Positions 51,452 through 60,974 of a stretch of DNA of 64,000 bases are shown here, piece by piece. The first letter of the stretch is position 1, and every line of letters begins with the position of its first letter. The notes below the pieces were generated by a model that was not told the DNA's origin, made no database searches, and was given only the letters and a program-made list of their open reading frames with translations. Source of the stretch: Sulfitobacter sp. LCG007 (GTDB lineage Bacteria; Pseudomonadota; Alphaproteobacteria; Rhodobacterales; Rhodobacteraceae). Location: assembly GCF_040801785.1 (NCBI RefSeq), contig NZ_CP161805.1:992001-1056000 (forward strand). Direction: 5' to 3'. Both the position numbers and the translations under genes were made by a program.

Positions 51452-52395
51452 GCGGCCCCCCTGCGTTCGGCGCGCAGGTTGCGGGCCAGAAGATCCATCG
51501 CGGCCATTCGCACGGCCACGCCCATCTCGACCTGGTCCTGGATAACCGACCGGTTGATGTCGTCGGCGATGGTGCCGTCGATCTCGACGCCGCGGTTCAT
51601 GGGGCCGGGATGCATGACGATGGCATCCGGGGCCGCATGGGAAAGCTTTTCAGCGTCTAGCCCGTAGCGGTGGAAATATTCCCGCTCGGACGGGATGAAG
51701 CCGCCGTCCATGCGTTCTTTCTGAAGTCTCAGCATCATCACCACATCGACGTCCTTCAGGCCCTCGGCCATGTCGTCATAGACCTCGCAGCCGAACTCGG
51801 CGATGCCGGCGGGCATCAGGGTCGGCGGGCCGATGAGACGGATGCGGTTCTCCATCTTGCCCAGCAGGATGATGTTGGACCGCGCGACGCGCGAATGGGC
51901 GATGTCGCCGCAGATGGCGATGGAGAGGCGGTGCAGGCGTCCCTTCGCCCGGCGGATCGTCAGCGCGTCGAGAAGCGCCTGCGTGGGATGTTCGTGGCGT
52001 CCGTCGCCCGCGTTCAGCACCGCGCAATTGACCTTCTGCGCCAGCAGGTCGACCGCCCCGGACTGCGGATGACGCACCACGAGAAGATCGGGGTGCATCG
52101 CGTTCAGCGTCAGGGCGGTGTCGATGAGCGTCTCGCCCTTCTTGATCGAACTGGCCTGCATCGCCATGTTCATGACATCCGCTCCGAGGCGCTTGCCCGC
52201 GATCTCGAAGCTCGCCTGGGTGCGGGTCGAATTCTCGAAGAACATGTTGATCTGCGTCAGGCCCGCCAGCGCGTCCGAATGCTTGTTCGGCTGTCGGCTG
52301 AGCGAGACATAGCTGTCGGCGAGATCGAGAAGGGCCGTGATCTCCGCGGGGCGGAGAGGTTCGATACCGAGAAGATGCCGTTGGGCGAATGTCAT
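51448..52395 (-). CDS. pyrB: Aspartate carbamoyltransferase catalytic subunit
   Basis: A 315-residue enzyme. [12 protein letters not shown] (54-64) is the carbamoyl-phosphate-binding motif, [17 protein letters not shown] the second conserved block, and [16 protein letters not shown] the third. It makes carbamoyl aspartate, the first committed step of pyrimidine synthesis. It leads an operon whose next genes overlap it one after another (hypothetical protein, dihydroorotase homologue, plsY). The lack of a PyrI regulatory subunit and the presence of a pseudo-dihydroorotase point to a class A enzyme complex. Confidence 0.95.
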   Translation of the reverse strand: MTFAQRHLLGIEPLRPAEITALLDLADSYVSLSRQPNKHSDALAGLTQINMFFENSTRTQASFEIAGKRLGADVMNMAMQASSIKKGETLIDTALTLNAMHPDLLVVRHPQSGAVDLLAQKVNCAVLNAGDGRHEHPTQALLDALTIRRAKGRLHRLSIAICGDIAHSRVARSNIILLGKMENRIRLIGPPTLMPAGIAEFGCEVYDDMAEGLKDVDVVMMLRLQKERMDGGFIPSEREYFHRYGLDAEKLSHAAPDAIVMHPGPMNRGVEIDGTIADDINRSVIQDQVEMGVAVRMAAMDLLARNLRAERRGAA

Positions 52396-52524
52396 GCGGT
52401 AAATGCCTCGCGCGTTAACGGGTTTATAGGCAGGGGTGCAGGGCGGAGCAAGGCGCGACCGCCCGCCATTTTGCGGGCCACGCGGCCCATTACATCCGGG
52501 CGGTGCCGGGGATAGGCTGCGGAC

Positions 52525-53310
52525 ATGGAATCACTGGACTACCATCAGGCGCGCGCGCTGCTCGAATGGCAGGTGGAGCTGGGGGCGACCGAGGCCATCG
52601 GCGATGCGCCGGTGGACCGCTATGCGCTCGCGCCCAGCCCCGGAAGGCCCGCCTCGGCGGCATCGGCCCAAAGGGTAGGGGCTGCGATCGCGGCGGAAAA
52701 GCAGGCGGTGGTCGATCCGGTCGTGGAAGCGGAAACCGCTGCAAAGGCGGCGGATACGCTCGAGGCGCTTGCGGCGGCGCTTGCGAATTACTCCCATTGC
52801 GAGCTGAAGCTCGGTGCGCGCAACACCGTTTTCTCGGATGGGATCGCAGGCGCGCGGGTGATGATCGTCGGCGAGGCGCCCGGGCGGGAAGAGGACCTGA
52901 TGGGCAAGCCCTTCGTCGGGCGCGCGGGGCAACTGCTCGACCGGATGCTCGCGGCCATAGGGTTGAGCCGTACGGACGAGGCGGCGCCGGTCTACATCAC
53001 CAATGTGCTGCCGTGGCGCCCGCCGCAGAACCGCGATCCCAAGGAGCAGGAGATCGCAATGATGAAGCCATTTCTCGAGCGCCACATCGCGCTTGCCGCG
53101 CCCGAGCTGCTGGTGATCGTGGGCAATATCTCCTGTCAGGCGCTGCTGGGGAAGCGCGGGATCACCCGGCTGCGCGGGCGCTGGACCGAGGCGCAGGGCC
53201 TGCCCGCCATGCCGATGTTCCATCCCGCCTATCTGCTGCGCAACCCCTCGGCCAAGCGCGAGGCCTGGGCGGACCTGCTGGCGGTGAAGGCGCGGCTTGC
53301 CAGTGGTTGA
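52525..53310 (+). CDS. Uracil-DNA glycosylase, family 4-like
   Basis: A 261-residue protein. [24 protein letters not shown] is the catalytic motif of family 4 uracil-DNA glycosylases, [16 protein letters not shown] the next block, and [16 protein letters not shown] the minor-groove motif with its His. The N-terminal 80 residues are an Ala/Glu-rich extension. The Fe-S cysteine region reads [18 protein letters not shown] with a single Cys where many family members have two, so the iron-sulfur cluster may be incomplete or use other cysteines. It removes uracil from DNA. Divergent from pyrB and overlapped by the LysE gene. Confidence 0.88.
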   Translation: MESLDYHQARALLEWQVELGATEAIGDAPVDRYALAPSPGRPASAASAQRVGAAIAAEKQAVVDPVVEAETAAKAADTLEALAAALANYSHCELKLGARNTVFSDGIAGARVMIVGEAPGREEDLMGKPFVGRAGQLLDRMLAAIGLSRTDEAAPVYITNVLPWRPPQNRDPKEQEIAMMKPFLERHIALAAPELLVIVGNISCQALLGKRGITRLRGRWTEAQGLPAMPMFHPAYLLRNPSAKREAWADLLAVKARLASG

Positions 53311-53917
53311 TCCGCTGACGCTCTTCACCTTCGTCCCTGCCGCGCTGGCGCTGAACCTGACGCCGGGCGCGGACATGATGTTCTGCCTCGGACAGGGCCT
53401 GCGCTCGGGCCCGCGCGCGGCATGGGCGGCCAGCGCCGGGATCTCGTCGGGTTCGCTGGTGCATGTGACCCTCGCCGGTCTCGGCCTCGGCGCGCTTGTC
53501 GCGGCACATCCGTTGGCGTTCGACGTGATCCGCTGGCTCGGGGTTGCCTATCTGCTGTGGCTGGCCCGGGGCGCGATCCGCGGCCCCGCGCGAGAGCGCC
53601 CCTCGGGCGTTGCGATGCCTGCCTTGCGCGCGTTTCGGGAAGGGTTCTTCGTGAACCTCGCCAATCCCAAGGTGATCCTCTTCGTGCTGGCCTTCGTACC
53701 CCAGTTCGTGCGGCCCGAGGCAGGTCCCGTACTGGCCCAGTTCCTCGTGTTCGGCGCGGTGATCGCGCTGGGGGGCCTTCTGGTCAATGGGCTCGTCGGC
53801 AGTCTCGCCGGGGGTCTGGGCCAGCGGCTCGCGCGGTCGGGTCCGGTCATGGGATGGGTGACGGGAGGCATTTTCACGGCGCTTGCCCTGCGGCTGGCCG
53901 TGCTGGAAAGGAATTGA
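53303..53917 (+). CDS. LysE/RhtB-family amino acid exporter
   Basis: A 204-residue membrane protein with about five to six helices. FVPAALALNLTPGADMMFCLGQGLRSGPRAAW is the LysE/RhtB N-terminal signature with the conserved Pro-Gly, and FREGFFVNLANPKVILFVLAFVPQFV the second block. Such proteins export amino acids or related compounds. The start is taken as GTG 53303, overlapping the glycosylase stop by eight bases; a TTG six bases earlier is also possible. Cargo is not predictable. Confidence 0.88.
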   Translation: MVDPLTLFTFVPAALALNLTPGADMMFCLGQGLRSGPRAAWAASAGISSGSLVHVTLAGLGLGALVAAHPLAFDVIRWLGVAYLLWLARGAIRGPARERPSGVAMPALRAFREGFFVNLANPKVILFVLAFVPQFVRPEAGPVLAQFLVFGAVIALGGLLVNGLVGSLAGGLGQRLARSGPVMGWVTGGIFTALALRLAVLERN

Positions 53918-53918
53918 A

Positions 53919-54458
53919 ATGGCAACCCGTGAAGAGCGCTCCTTCATTCCCGTGCGCATCGCCGTGCTGACCGTATCCGACAGCCGCGACCTCGACGACG
54001 ACCGATCGGGCGATCTGCTGGCAGGACGGATTACCGAGGCGGGGCATGTGCTGGCGGACCGGCGCATCGTCAGGGACGAACGCGCGGAGATCGCGGCGCA
54101 GCTTCGCGCCTGGTGCAGGGATGGCGACATCGATGTGATCATTTCCACCGGGGGTACCGGGCTGACCGGGCGGGACGTGACGGTCGAGGCGCACCGGGAT
54201 GTCTACGAGAAGGAGATCGAAGCCTTCGCGACGGTCTTCACCCATGTCTCGATGGCCAAGATCGGCACCAGCGCTGTGCAAAGCCGGGCCACCGGGGGCG
54301 TGGCGCAGGGCACCTATCTCTTCGCGCTGCCGGGCAGCCCCGGCGCCTGTCGGGATGCCTGGGACGAGATCCTGAAGATGCAGCTCGACTATCGCCACAA
54401 GCCCTGCAACTTCGTCGAGATAATGCCCCGCCTCGACGAACATCTCAGACGGAAATAG
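53919..54458 (+). CDS. moaB: Molybdenum cofactor biosynthesis protein B
   Basis: A 179-residue MoaB/MogA-type protein. VRIAVLTVSDSRDLDDDRSG starts the fold, DVIISTGGTGLTGRDVTVEA is the conserved molybdopterin-binding loop, and LPGSPGACRDAWDEIL the C-terminal motif. It takes part in molybdopterin adenylation or handling. The ATG at 53919 follows AAAGGAATTGAA, one base after the LysE stop, so it is probably co-transcribed with that gene. The open frame upstream is a shadow. Confidence 0.93.
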   Translation: MATREERSFIPVRIAVLTVSDSRDLDDDRSGDLLAGRITEAGHVLADRRIVRDERAEIAAQLRAWCRDGDIDVIISTGGTGLTGRDVTVEAHRDVYEKEIEAFATVFTHVSMAKIGTSAVQSRATGGVAQGTYLFALPGSPGACRDAWDEILKMQLDYRHKPCNFVEIMPRLDEHLRRK

Positions 54459-54500
54459 TAACGTCTCGCGTATAACAGGTAACGGCAGGGAGATTGTGCC

Positions 54501-56015
54501 GTGCCCGAGGGTTATCTGGTAGAGTCGCAACGTGCGAAGATCGAACGACACATGAGATTCCTGCGCCAGAGCATGATCGGCCTCTTTCTGGCCGCGATGA
54601 CGCTGGGCCTTCTGGCCTACGCGGCGCTCATGGTTGCGCAGGCCGTGCAGTCGCGGCTGTCCGAAGAGCCCGTCGCGCCACCCGCGAGGGAACGCGTCTT
54701 CACGGTCAACGTGGTGCGCGCCGAGGCCGCAACGGTCGTTCCCGTGCTGGAGGCCTTCGGCGAGGTCCAGTCGCGCCGCACACTCGAGTTGCGCGCGGCG
54801 GTGGCGGGCCGCGTCGTCTCGCTCTCGGAGAATTTCGAGGATGGCGGACAGGTCGCCGCGGGCGAGGTGCTGATGCGCATCGATCCGTCGGGCATGCAGT
54901 CGGCGCTGGACCGGCTGACGGCGGATCTCGCCGATGCCGAGGCCGAAGGGCGCGAGGCGGCCCGGGCACTTTCGCTGGCGCGGGACGAACTGGCCGCGGC
55001 CGAAGCCCAGTCGAACCTGCGCCAGAACGCCTACCGGCGCCAGGTCGACCTGTCGGATCGCGGCGTCGGCACGACGGCCGCTGTGGAGGAGGCGGAGCTG
55101 GCGGCATCCTCGGCACGCGCCGCTGTCCTGTCGATGCGTCAGGAAGTGGACGCCGCCGAGGCGCGCATCGACCAGTCCAGGACCCTGCTGGACCGGGCGC
55201 GGATCGATCTCGCCGAGGCGCGGCGCGATCTTGCGGACGCGACGCTCGAAGCGCCCTTCGAGGGTATCCTGAGCGAAACGGCGGTGATCTCGGGGCGGCT
55301 GGTCTCGGTCAACGAGAAGGTGGCGGACCTGATCGATCCGGACGACCTGGAGGTGTCATTCCGGATCTCGACGGCGCAATATGCGCGGCTCCTCGATGCC
55401 GAGGGGCGGCTTGTCGATGCGCCGGTCACTGCGCTTCTCGACGTGACGGGCGTTGATCTCGAGGCCAGTGGACGGATCAGCCGCGTGTCCGCGGGTGCGG
55501 GGGAAGGCCAGACCGGCCGGCTGGTCTTTGCGCGGCTCGATCCGGCGCCGGGGTTTCGTCCCGGCGACTTCGTCACCGTGCGCGTGCAGGAGCCCGAGCT
55601 GACCGACGCCGTGCGGCTTCCGGCCTCGGCGTTGGGCGGGGACGGCAGCCTTCTGCTGCTGTCGGGCGACGCAGGCGATCAGCTCGAACTGCACGAGGCC
55701 AGGCTGCTGAGGCGTCAGGGCGACGACATCCTCGTAGCGGCCGAGGGGCTTCACGGGCGTGAGGTCGTCACGACGCGGTCGCCCCTGCTGGGACCGGGCA
55801 TCAAGGTACGCGCGGTCCGGCCCGCGACCGAAACGGCATCGCAGGCGGCGGAGATGGTCGCACTCAGCGACGAACGCCGGGCCCGGCTGGTCGCCTTCAT
55901 CGAGGCGAGTACCCGGATGCCCGAGGAAGCCAAGGCGCGGGTGCTGGCGCAGCTTGCCGAACCGATGGTCCCGGCGCAGATGATCGAGCGTATCGAAAGC
56001 CGGATCGGCGGCTGA
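54501..56015 (+). CDS. RND efflux periplasmic adaptor (membrane fusion protein)
   Basis: A 504-residue adaptor. One membrane segment (about 25-47) anchors it. VVRAEAATVVPVLEAFGEVQSRRTLELRAAVAGRV opens the beta-barrel/lipoyl region, and a long coiled-coil hairpin follows (about 135-245, Ala/Glu/Arg-rich). DATLEAPFEGILSETAVISGRLVS is the return lipoyl strand. A C-terminal extension with TRMPEEAKARVLAQLAE is unusual but seen in this subgroup. GTG 54501 has AGGGAG eight bases upstream. It stands one base before the AcrB-type pump gene, so the two form one efflux pair; no outer-membrane factor gene is present. Confidence 0.9.
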   Translation: MPEGYLVESQRAKIERHMRFLRQSMIGLFLAAMTLGLLAYAALMVAQAVQSRLSEEPVAPPARERVFTVNVVRAEAATVVPVLEAFGEVQSRRTLELRAAVAGRVVSLSENFEDGGQVAAGEVLMRIDPSGMQSALDRLTADLADAEAEGREAARALSLARDELAAAEAQSNLRQNAYRRQVDLSDRGVGTTAAVEEAELAASSARAAVLSMRQEVDAAEARIDQSRTLLDRARIDLAEARRDLADATLEAPFEGILSETAVISGRLVSVNEKVADLIDPDDLEVSFRISTAQYARLLDAEGRLVDAPVTALLDVTGVDLEASGRISRVSAGAGEGQTGRLVFARLDPAPGFRPGDFVTVRVQEPELTDAVRLPASALGGDGSLLLLSGDAGDQLELHEARLLRRQGDDILVAAEGLHGREVVTTRSPLLGPGIKVRAVRPATETASQAAEMVALSDERRARLVAFIEASTRMPEEAKARVLAQLAEPMVPAQMIERIESRIGG

Positions 56016-56016
56016 G

Positions 56017-59000
56017 ATGGCCCGCCGCCTTCCCGAATCGGCCGGCGGCCTGTTGTCCTACTTCACCCGCCACAGGACAGCGGCAAACCTTCTTTTCGTG
56101 CTGATGCTCATCGCGGGCGCTGCCGCTGTTCCCAACATGCGCGCGCAGTTCTTCCCCGACGTGGTGCTCGACACGGTCAAGGTCAGCGTGACCTGGGAAG
56201 GGGCAGGGGCCGAGGATGTCGATGCCGGGATCGTTCAGGTCCTCGAACCCGCCCTGCTCGCGGTCGAGGGCGTCGAGAGTACCGAAGCCACCTCGCGCGA
56301 GGGCAGCGCCGTCGTCACGCTCGAGTTCGAACCCGGCTGGGACATGAACCGGGCCGCCGACGACACCCAGACGGCGGTCGATGCGATCACGACTCTTCCC
56401 GACGAGGCCGAGGAACCCGAGGTACGGCGCGGCGCCTGGCGCGACCGTGTGACGGATGTCGTCATCACCGGGCCCGTCAGCCCGACGCAGCTCGGCCTTT
56501 TCGCCGATGAACTGGTCACGCGGCTCTTTGCCGCCGGTGTGACGCGCAGCACGATACAGGGTGTAGCGGCGCCGCTCACCCTTGTCGAAGTCGCCTCCGC
56601 GCGGCTGATCGCCAACGATGTTACCATGGCCGAAATCGCGGCCGCCATCGCCGCCGAGGTGGATGCGGACCCGGCAGGATCGGTGACGGGGGCCAACGCG
56701 CGGGTGCGGACCGGCACCCAGAAACGCAGCCCCGACCAGATCGCGGGCATCGTGCTGCGCTCGAACGCGGATGGGTCGACCCTGACGGTCGGCGAGGTGG
56801 CCACGATCCGGCGCGAGGGCGCGGACCGCAACCGCAGCTATTTCGTCGGACCCGATCCGGCCATCTCGGTCCGGATCGACCGCTCGGACCAGGGTGACGC
56901 CATCGGCATCCAGCACCGCGTCGAAGAGGTCGCGGCGCAGCTCGAGGCCACCCTCCCGCAAGGCGTCAGCGTCGAGCTGATCCGCACCCGGGCGGAGGCG
57001 ATCACCGCGCGGCTGGACATCCTGATCTCGAACGGCGCGCAGGGACTTTGTCTCGTTGTCGTGCTGCTGTTCCTGTTTCTCAACGCCCGTACCGCCCTTT
57101 GGGTCGCAGCCGGCATCCCGGTCTCGATGGCGGCTGCGATCGCGATCATGTACATGGGCGGGCTCACCTTCAACATGATCTCGCTTTTCGGGCTGATCAT
57201 CACGCTGGGCATCGTCGTGGACGACGCCATCGTGGTGGGCGAGCATGCCGACCACCGGGCCGGCGCGCTTGGAGAAAGCCCGGTCGTCGCCGCCGAGACC
57301 GCCGCGCGCCGCATGTTCATGCCCGTCGTCGCCGCAACCCTGACGACCGTGATCGCCTTCTTCGGCCTCGTCGTCATCGGCGGGCGCTTCGGGACGCTGA
57401 TCGAGGACGTGCCCTTCACGGTGATCGCCGTCCTCATGGCGTCGCTCGTGGAATGCTTCCTGATCCTGCCGAACCACATGTCGCATGCGCTTGGCGGGGG
57501 CGCGAAGGTGCGCTGGTACGACCGCCCGAGCCGCGTCGTGAACCGGGGTTTTGTCTGGCTGCGCGAGACGCTGTTCCGGCCTTTCATCGCGGGTGTCGTG
57601 ATGGCGCGATATGTCGTGCTTGCCGGCGCGGTCGCGATCCTGGCAAGCCAGGTCGCGCTGCTGATCCGGGGCGATGTGCCATGGCGCTTCTTCAACGCGC
57701 CCGAGCAGGGTTCGGTGACGGGCAATTTCGCGATGGCGGAAGGCGCCACGCGCGACGACACGCTCGCCATGCTGCGCGAGATGCAGCGCGCCGTCGAGGC
57801 GACCGGTGCGGACTACGAAGCGCGCTTCGGCCGCAACCCCATCGCCTACGTGCTGGCAGAGATCGGCGGCAACGCGGGGCGCGGGCTCGACGGGGCGGAT
57901 GCCAAGGACGCCGATCTGCTGGGCGCCATCTCGGTAGAACTGATCGACGCGGATCTGCGGCCCTATTCCAGCTTTGCCTTCGTGGCCGAGTTGCAGGAGG
58001 CCGTCGTCAACCATCCGCTGGCCGAAACTGTCAGCTTCCGCGGCTGGCGCTCGGGTCCGGGGGGGGACGCGCTCGACGTGCAGTTCTACGGGGCCGGCAC
58101 CGAGGAGCTGAAGGGCGCCAGCGAGGATCTTCAGACCGCGCTTCTGCGTTTTCCGGAGGTCAGCGCGGTACAGGACAATCTCGCCTACGACCGCGACGAG
58201 CTGATCCTCGATCTGACTGCACAGGGTCTCGCACTCGGCTTTACCATCGACGACCTGGGCAGCGTGCTTCGCCACCGGCTGAACGGCATCGAGGCCGCGA
58301 CCTATCCGGAGGGGCCGCGCTCGGCAGAGATACGGGTCGAATTGCCCGAAAGCGAACTGACGGCGGATTTTCTGGAACGCATGCAACTGCGCACGCCCGA
58401 CGGCGCCTATGTGCCGCTGGCCGACATCGTCAGCGTCGAGCGCCGGATCGGCTTCAGCACCGTGCGGCGCGAGAACGGCATCCGGGTGGTGTCGGTCACG
58501 GGCGACATCTCGGAGGATGACGCCGCGAAAGCCTCGGAGATCGAGGCGGCGCTTACCGGTGACATCCTTCCGCGCATCGCATCGGAGCGGCGGGTCGAAT
58601 GGCGGCTGGCCGGACTGGCCGAACAGGAGGACGCATTCCTTTCCGATGCGCTGGCAGGGCTGGTCCTGTGTCTCGCGGGAATATTCCTGGTGCTGGCCTG
58701 GGTCTTCGAAAGCTGGACCCGGCCGATGGTGGTGATGGCGATCATTCCCTTTGGTCTCGTGGGGGCGGTCTGGGGACATTACGTTCATGACGTCCCGCTC
58801 AGCATGTTCTCGATCGTCGGCCTGCTTGGCATGACCGGCATCATCATCAACGATTCGATCGTGCTGATCGCCAGCATCGACGAATACGCCCGCGAGCGCG
58901 GGCTGGTGCCGTCGATCATCGACGGCGCCGCGGATCGGCTGCGGCCCGTGTTCCTGACCACGATGACCACCGTGCTGGGCATGGCCCCGCTGCTCTTCGA

Positions 59001-59412
59001 GACCAGCCAGCAGGCGCAGTTCCTCAAGCCCACGGTCATCACCCTGGTCTATGGGCTCGGCTTCGGCATGGTTCTGGTGCTCCTTGTCGTCCCGGCTCTT
59101 GTGGCCTGCCAGCATGACGTGCACCGCCAGATCACGGCCATGTCGCGCGGACTGAGGGCGCCGGTCGCGGGACTGAGGCGCGGCCTCGCGCTGCTCTGGC
59201 TGCTCGTGCTTGCCTGGGGCGCGGCGACACTCGGCCACGCCGCTTGGACGGGGAACCTGCCGGCGGCGCTGCTTGCGCTCCTGCCGGCGCTCGGCTCCCT
59301 TCCGGCCGGACTAGCGGCGCTGCTGGCGTTCGCGGCGGGAGTCGCTGGCCTGGCCCTTGCGGGATATGCCGTCTCCGCGCTTGCCTGGGGCATGCGGCGC
59401 AGGGCCGGGTGA
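56017..59412 (+). CDS. RND-family efflux transporter, inner-membrane permease (AcrB-like)
   Basis: A 1131-residue pump. After an N-terminal helix comes the first porter domain (VSVTWEGAGAEDVDAGIVQVLEPAL), then helices 2-6 with LFGLIITLGIVVDDAIVVGEHAD, which holds the two Asp residues of proton translocation. The second half repeats the layout and includes GLLGMTGIIINDSIVLIASIDEYARERG and RPVFLTTMTTVLGMAPLLFE. The last 90 residues add two further hydrophobic segments beyond the usual end, which is uncommon. It expels substrates across both membranes with the adaptor encoded just before it. Substrates are unknown. Confidence 0.93.
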   Translation: MARRLPESAGGLLSYFTRHRTAANLLFVLMLIAGAAAVPNMRAQFFPDVVLDTVKVSVTWEGAGAEDVDAGIVQVLEPALLAVEGVESTEATSREGSAVVTLEFEPGWDMNRAADDTQTAVDAITTLPDEAEEPEVRRGAWRDRVTDVVITGPVSPTQLGLFADELVTRLFAAGVTRSTIQGVAAPLTLVEVASARLIANDVTMAEIAAAIAAEVDADPAGSVTGANARVRTGTQKRSPDQIAGIVLRSNADGSTLTVGEVATIRREGADRNRSYFVGPDPAISVRIDRSDQGDAIGIQHRVEEVAAQLEATLPQGVSVELIRTRAEAITARLDILISNGAQGLCLVVVLLFLFLNARTALWVAAGIPVSMAAAIAIMYMGGLTFNMISLFGLIITLGIVVDDAIVVGEHADHRAGALGESPVVAAETAARRMFMPVVAATLTTVIAFFGLVVIGGRFGTLIEDVPFTVIAVLMASLVECFLILPNHMSHALGGGAKVRWYDRPSRVVNRGFVWLRETLFRPFIAGVVMARYVVLAGAVAILASQVALLIRGDVPWRFFNAPEQGSVTGNFAMAEGATRDDTLAMLREMQRAVEATGADYEARFGRNPIAYVLAEIGGNAGRGLDGADAKDADLLGAISVELIDADLRPYSSFAFVAELQEAVVNHPLAETVSFRGWRSGPGGDALDVQFYGAGTEELKGASEDLQTALLRFPEVSAVQDNLAYDRDELILDLTAQGLALGFTIDDLGSVLRHRLNGIEAATYPEGPRSAEIRVELPESELTADFLERMQLRTPDGAYVPLADIVSVERRIGFSTVRRENGIRVVSVTGDISEDDAAKASEIEAALTGDILPRIASERRVEWRLAGLAEQEDAFLSDALAGLVLCLAGIFLVLAWVFESWTRPMVVMAIIPFGLVGAVWGHYVHDVPLSMFSIVGLLGMTGIIINDSIVLIASIDEYARERGLVPSIIDGAADRLRPVFLTTMTTVLGMAPLLFETSQQAQFLKPTVITLVYGLGFGMVLVLLVVPALVACQHDVHRQITAMSRGLRAPVAGLRRGLALLWLLVLAWGAATLGHAAWTGNLPAALLALLPALGSLPAGLAALLAFAAGVAGLALAGYAVSALAWGMRRRAG

Positions 59413-59418
59413 AGGCGC

Positions 59419-60225
59419 TCAGCCGGCGGTGCAGCCCCGGATCTCGACCGCGTGGCGCTGGCCGATCACCGTCAGCCGGATATCGGTGCGGTCGAGCGCG
59501 ATGGTTCCACCCCGGACGGGAACCAGCTCGGAAACACCGGTAAGGGCGTCGCCGTTCCGGCGTGTCCGGGTCTCGCTGACCCAGATGTCGCCCTGGCCCG
59601 GCTCGATCACCATGACCTCGGTGCCGCCGGCGCTTGGCATCGTCACCTGCGCTTCGACCTGAAGACCGTCGGGCGAGGGGGCGAAGGCGCAGGTCGCGGC
59701 GCGCACGCCCGCCTCTCGCGCGGAATACGGCATCTGCGCCAGAGCCGCGGCAATGGCGGGATCGGGCCGGGTGCGGTCATCGGAGATGGCTGCGTCGAGG
59801 TCGAGGCGGAAGGGCATGCAGATGTCGGAACAGACGCCCAGGTCCAGGCCCAGCCGCAATGAAACCGGCTGGTCTTGTGCATCCGGTGCGATGACCAGCG
59901 GGATCGTCACGCTGCCCTTGTAGCCGATCGAGCGCATGCCGTTGTCGTCGAAGACATGCGGCGTGGGCCACATCACGGCGACGGAGCCGAGGTTTCGCGA
60001 TCCGGACCAGTCGAAGACGGGCGGAATGCCCGCATCTCCGGGCGCGCGCCAATAGGTCTTCCAGCCGCGCGCCAGTTCCAGATGCAGCGCGGCCATGCGT
60101 GTGCCGTCCGCCTGCACCCAGCCTGGCAGGATGGTTGCGGTGATCGGTGCAGCCGGGTCCGCTGCCTCCAGCTGCGGGACTGCCGCACCCAGAAGGAAGG
60201 TCGCGAGGGCGATAGGTCTGAACAT
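59419..60225 (-). CDS. DsbD N-terminal-domain-like periplasmic protein
   Basis: A 268-residue exported protein with a signal peptide (1-21, QLEAAD). The body is an immunoglobulin-like DsbD-N fold: ARGWKTYWRAPGDAGIPPVFDWSGS is the typical opening, and LDLGVCSDICMPFRLDL holds a CxxxC pair in the position of the redox-active cysteines of the DsbD alpha domain. The membrane and thioredoxin parts of DsbD are missing, so it probably receives electrons from a separate CcdA/ScsB-type partner. It is convergent with the efflux pump gene and divergent from yqgE. Confidence 0.85.
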   Translation of the reverse strand: MFRPIALATFLLGAAVPQLEAADPAAPITATILPGWVQADGTRMAALHLELARGWKTYWRAPGDAGIPPVFDWSGSRNLGSVAVMWPTPHVFDDNGMRSIGYKGSVTIPLVIAPDAQDQPVSLRLGLDLGVCSDICMPFRLDLDAAISDDRTRPDPAIAAALAQMPYSAREAGVRAATCAFAPSPDGLQVEAQVTMPSAGGTEVMVIEPGQGDIWVSETRTRRNGDALTGVSELVPVRGGTIALDRTDIRLTVIGQRHAVEIRGCTAG

Positions 60226-60349
60226 GCGATCCTAATTGATCCAGCAGGGCGCCCCAGGCAAGTCACGTTCCGGTCAGCCATGTTTCGCCTTTCCGCCTGC
60301 GTCCCGCGACGGGCTTGAACGCCGGTCAGCCCCGAGCCATGCTCGGCTG

Positions 60350-60934
60350 ATGGCTGAGTCGATCACCGATACCGGGGTCCTGGATCTCACCGGCACGCTT
60401 CTCGTGGCGATGCCGGGCATGGGCGACCCGCGGTTCGACCGGTCGGTGATCCTGATGTGCGTGCATTCGAGCAGTGGAGCCATGGGGCTCATCCTGAACA
60501 AGCCGAGCGCCGAGGTCGGGATGCGCGATGTTCTGGACCAGCTCGACGTGGACCCGGTTGCCGAGGCGATGGCGATGCCCGTCCATATTGGCGGGCCGGT
60601 CGAGATGGGGCGCGGGTTCGTGCTGCACAGCCGCGAATACGTCTCGCGCCTGCACACGCTCGAGGTGCCGGGCGGCTACGGCATGACGGCAACCCTAGAC
60701 ATCCTCGAGGATATCGCGCTGGGCGACGGACCGGAGCTGGCGCTGATGATGCTGGGGTATGCCGGCTGGGCCCCGGGTCAGCTTGAAGGCGAGATCGCGC
60801 GCAACGGCTGGCTGACCGCCGAGGCGAATCCCGAGCTGGTCTTCCGCACGCCGCCCGAGCGCAAGTGGGAGGCCGCGCTTGCCACGCTCGGGGTCGATCC
60901 GCTGGGCCTGTCCTCGTTCGCGGGCCACGCCTGA
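60350..60934 (+). CDS. YqgE/AlgH family protein
   Basis: A 194-residue UPF0301 protein. [40 protein letters not shown] is the family's defining N-terminal stretch, [16 protein letters not shown] the second block, and [20 protein letters not shown] the third. The biochemical function is unknown although the family is widespread and linked to alginate regulation in Pseudomonas. ATG 60350 gives the normal length, though no obvious ribosome-binding site precedes it. Convergent with the Sua5-like gene. Confidence 0.9.
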   Translation: MAESITDTGVLDLTGTLLVAMPGMGDPRFDRSVILMCVHSSSGAMGLILNKPSAEVGMRDVLDQLDVDPVAEAMAMPVHIGGPVEMGRGFVLHSREYVSRLHTLEVPGGYGMTATLDILEDIALGDGPELALMMLGYAGWAPGQLEGEIARNGWLTAEANPELVFRTPPERKWEAALATLGVDPLGLSSFAGHA

Positions 60935-60974
60935 AGGGTCCGGATCCTTGCCGGGCGATACCGGAATGCCCGGT

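Noticed and set aside
55897-59238. A 1113-residue open frame on the minus strand opposite the AcrB-like pump gene.
   Set aside because: The plus-strand frame has complete RND motifs; the antisense frame is His/Arg/Asp-rich with no domain pattern.
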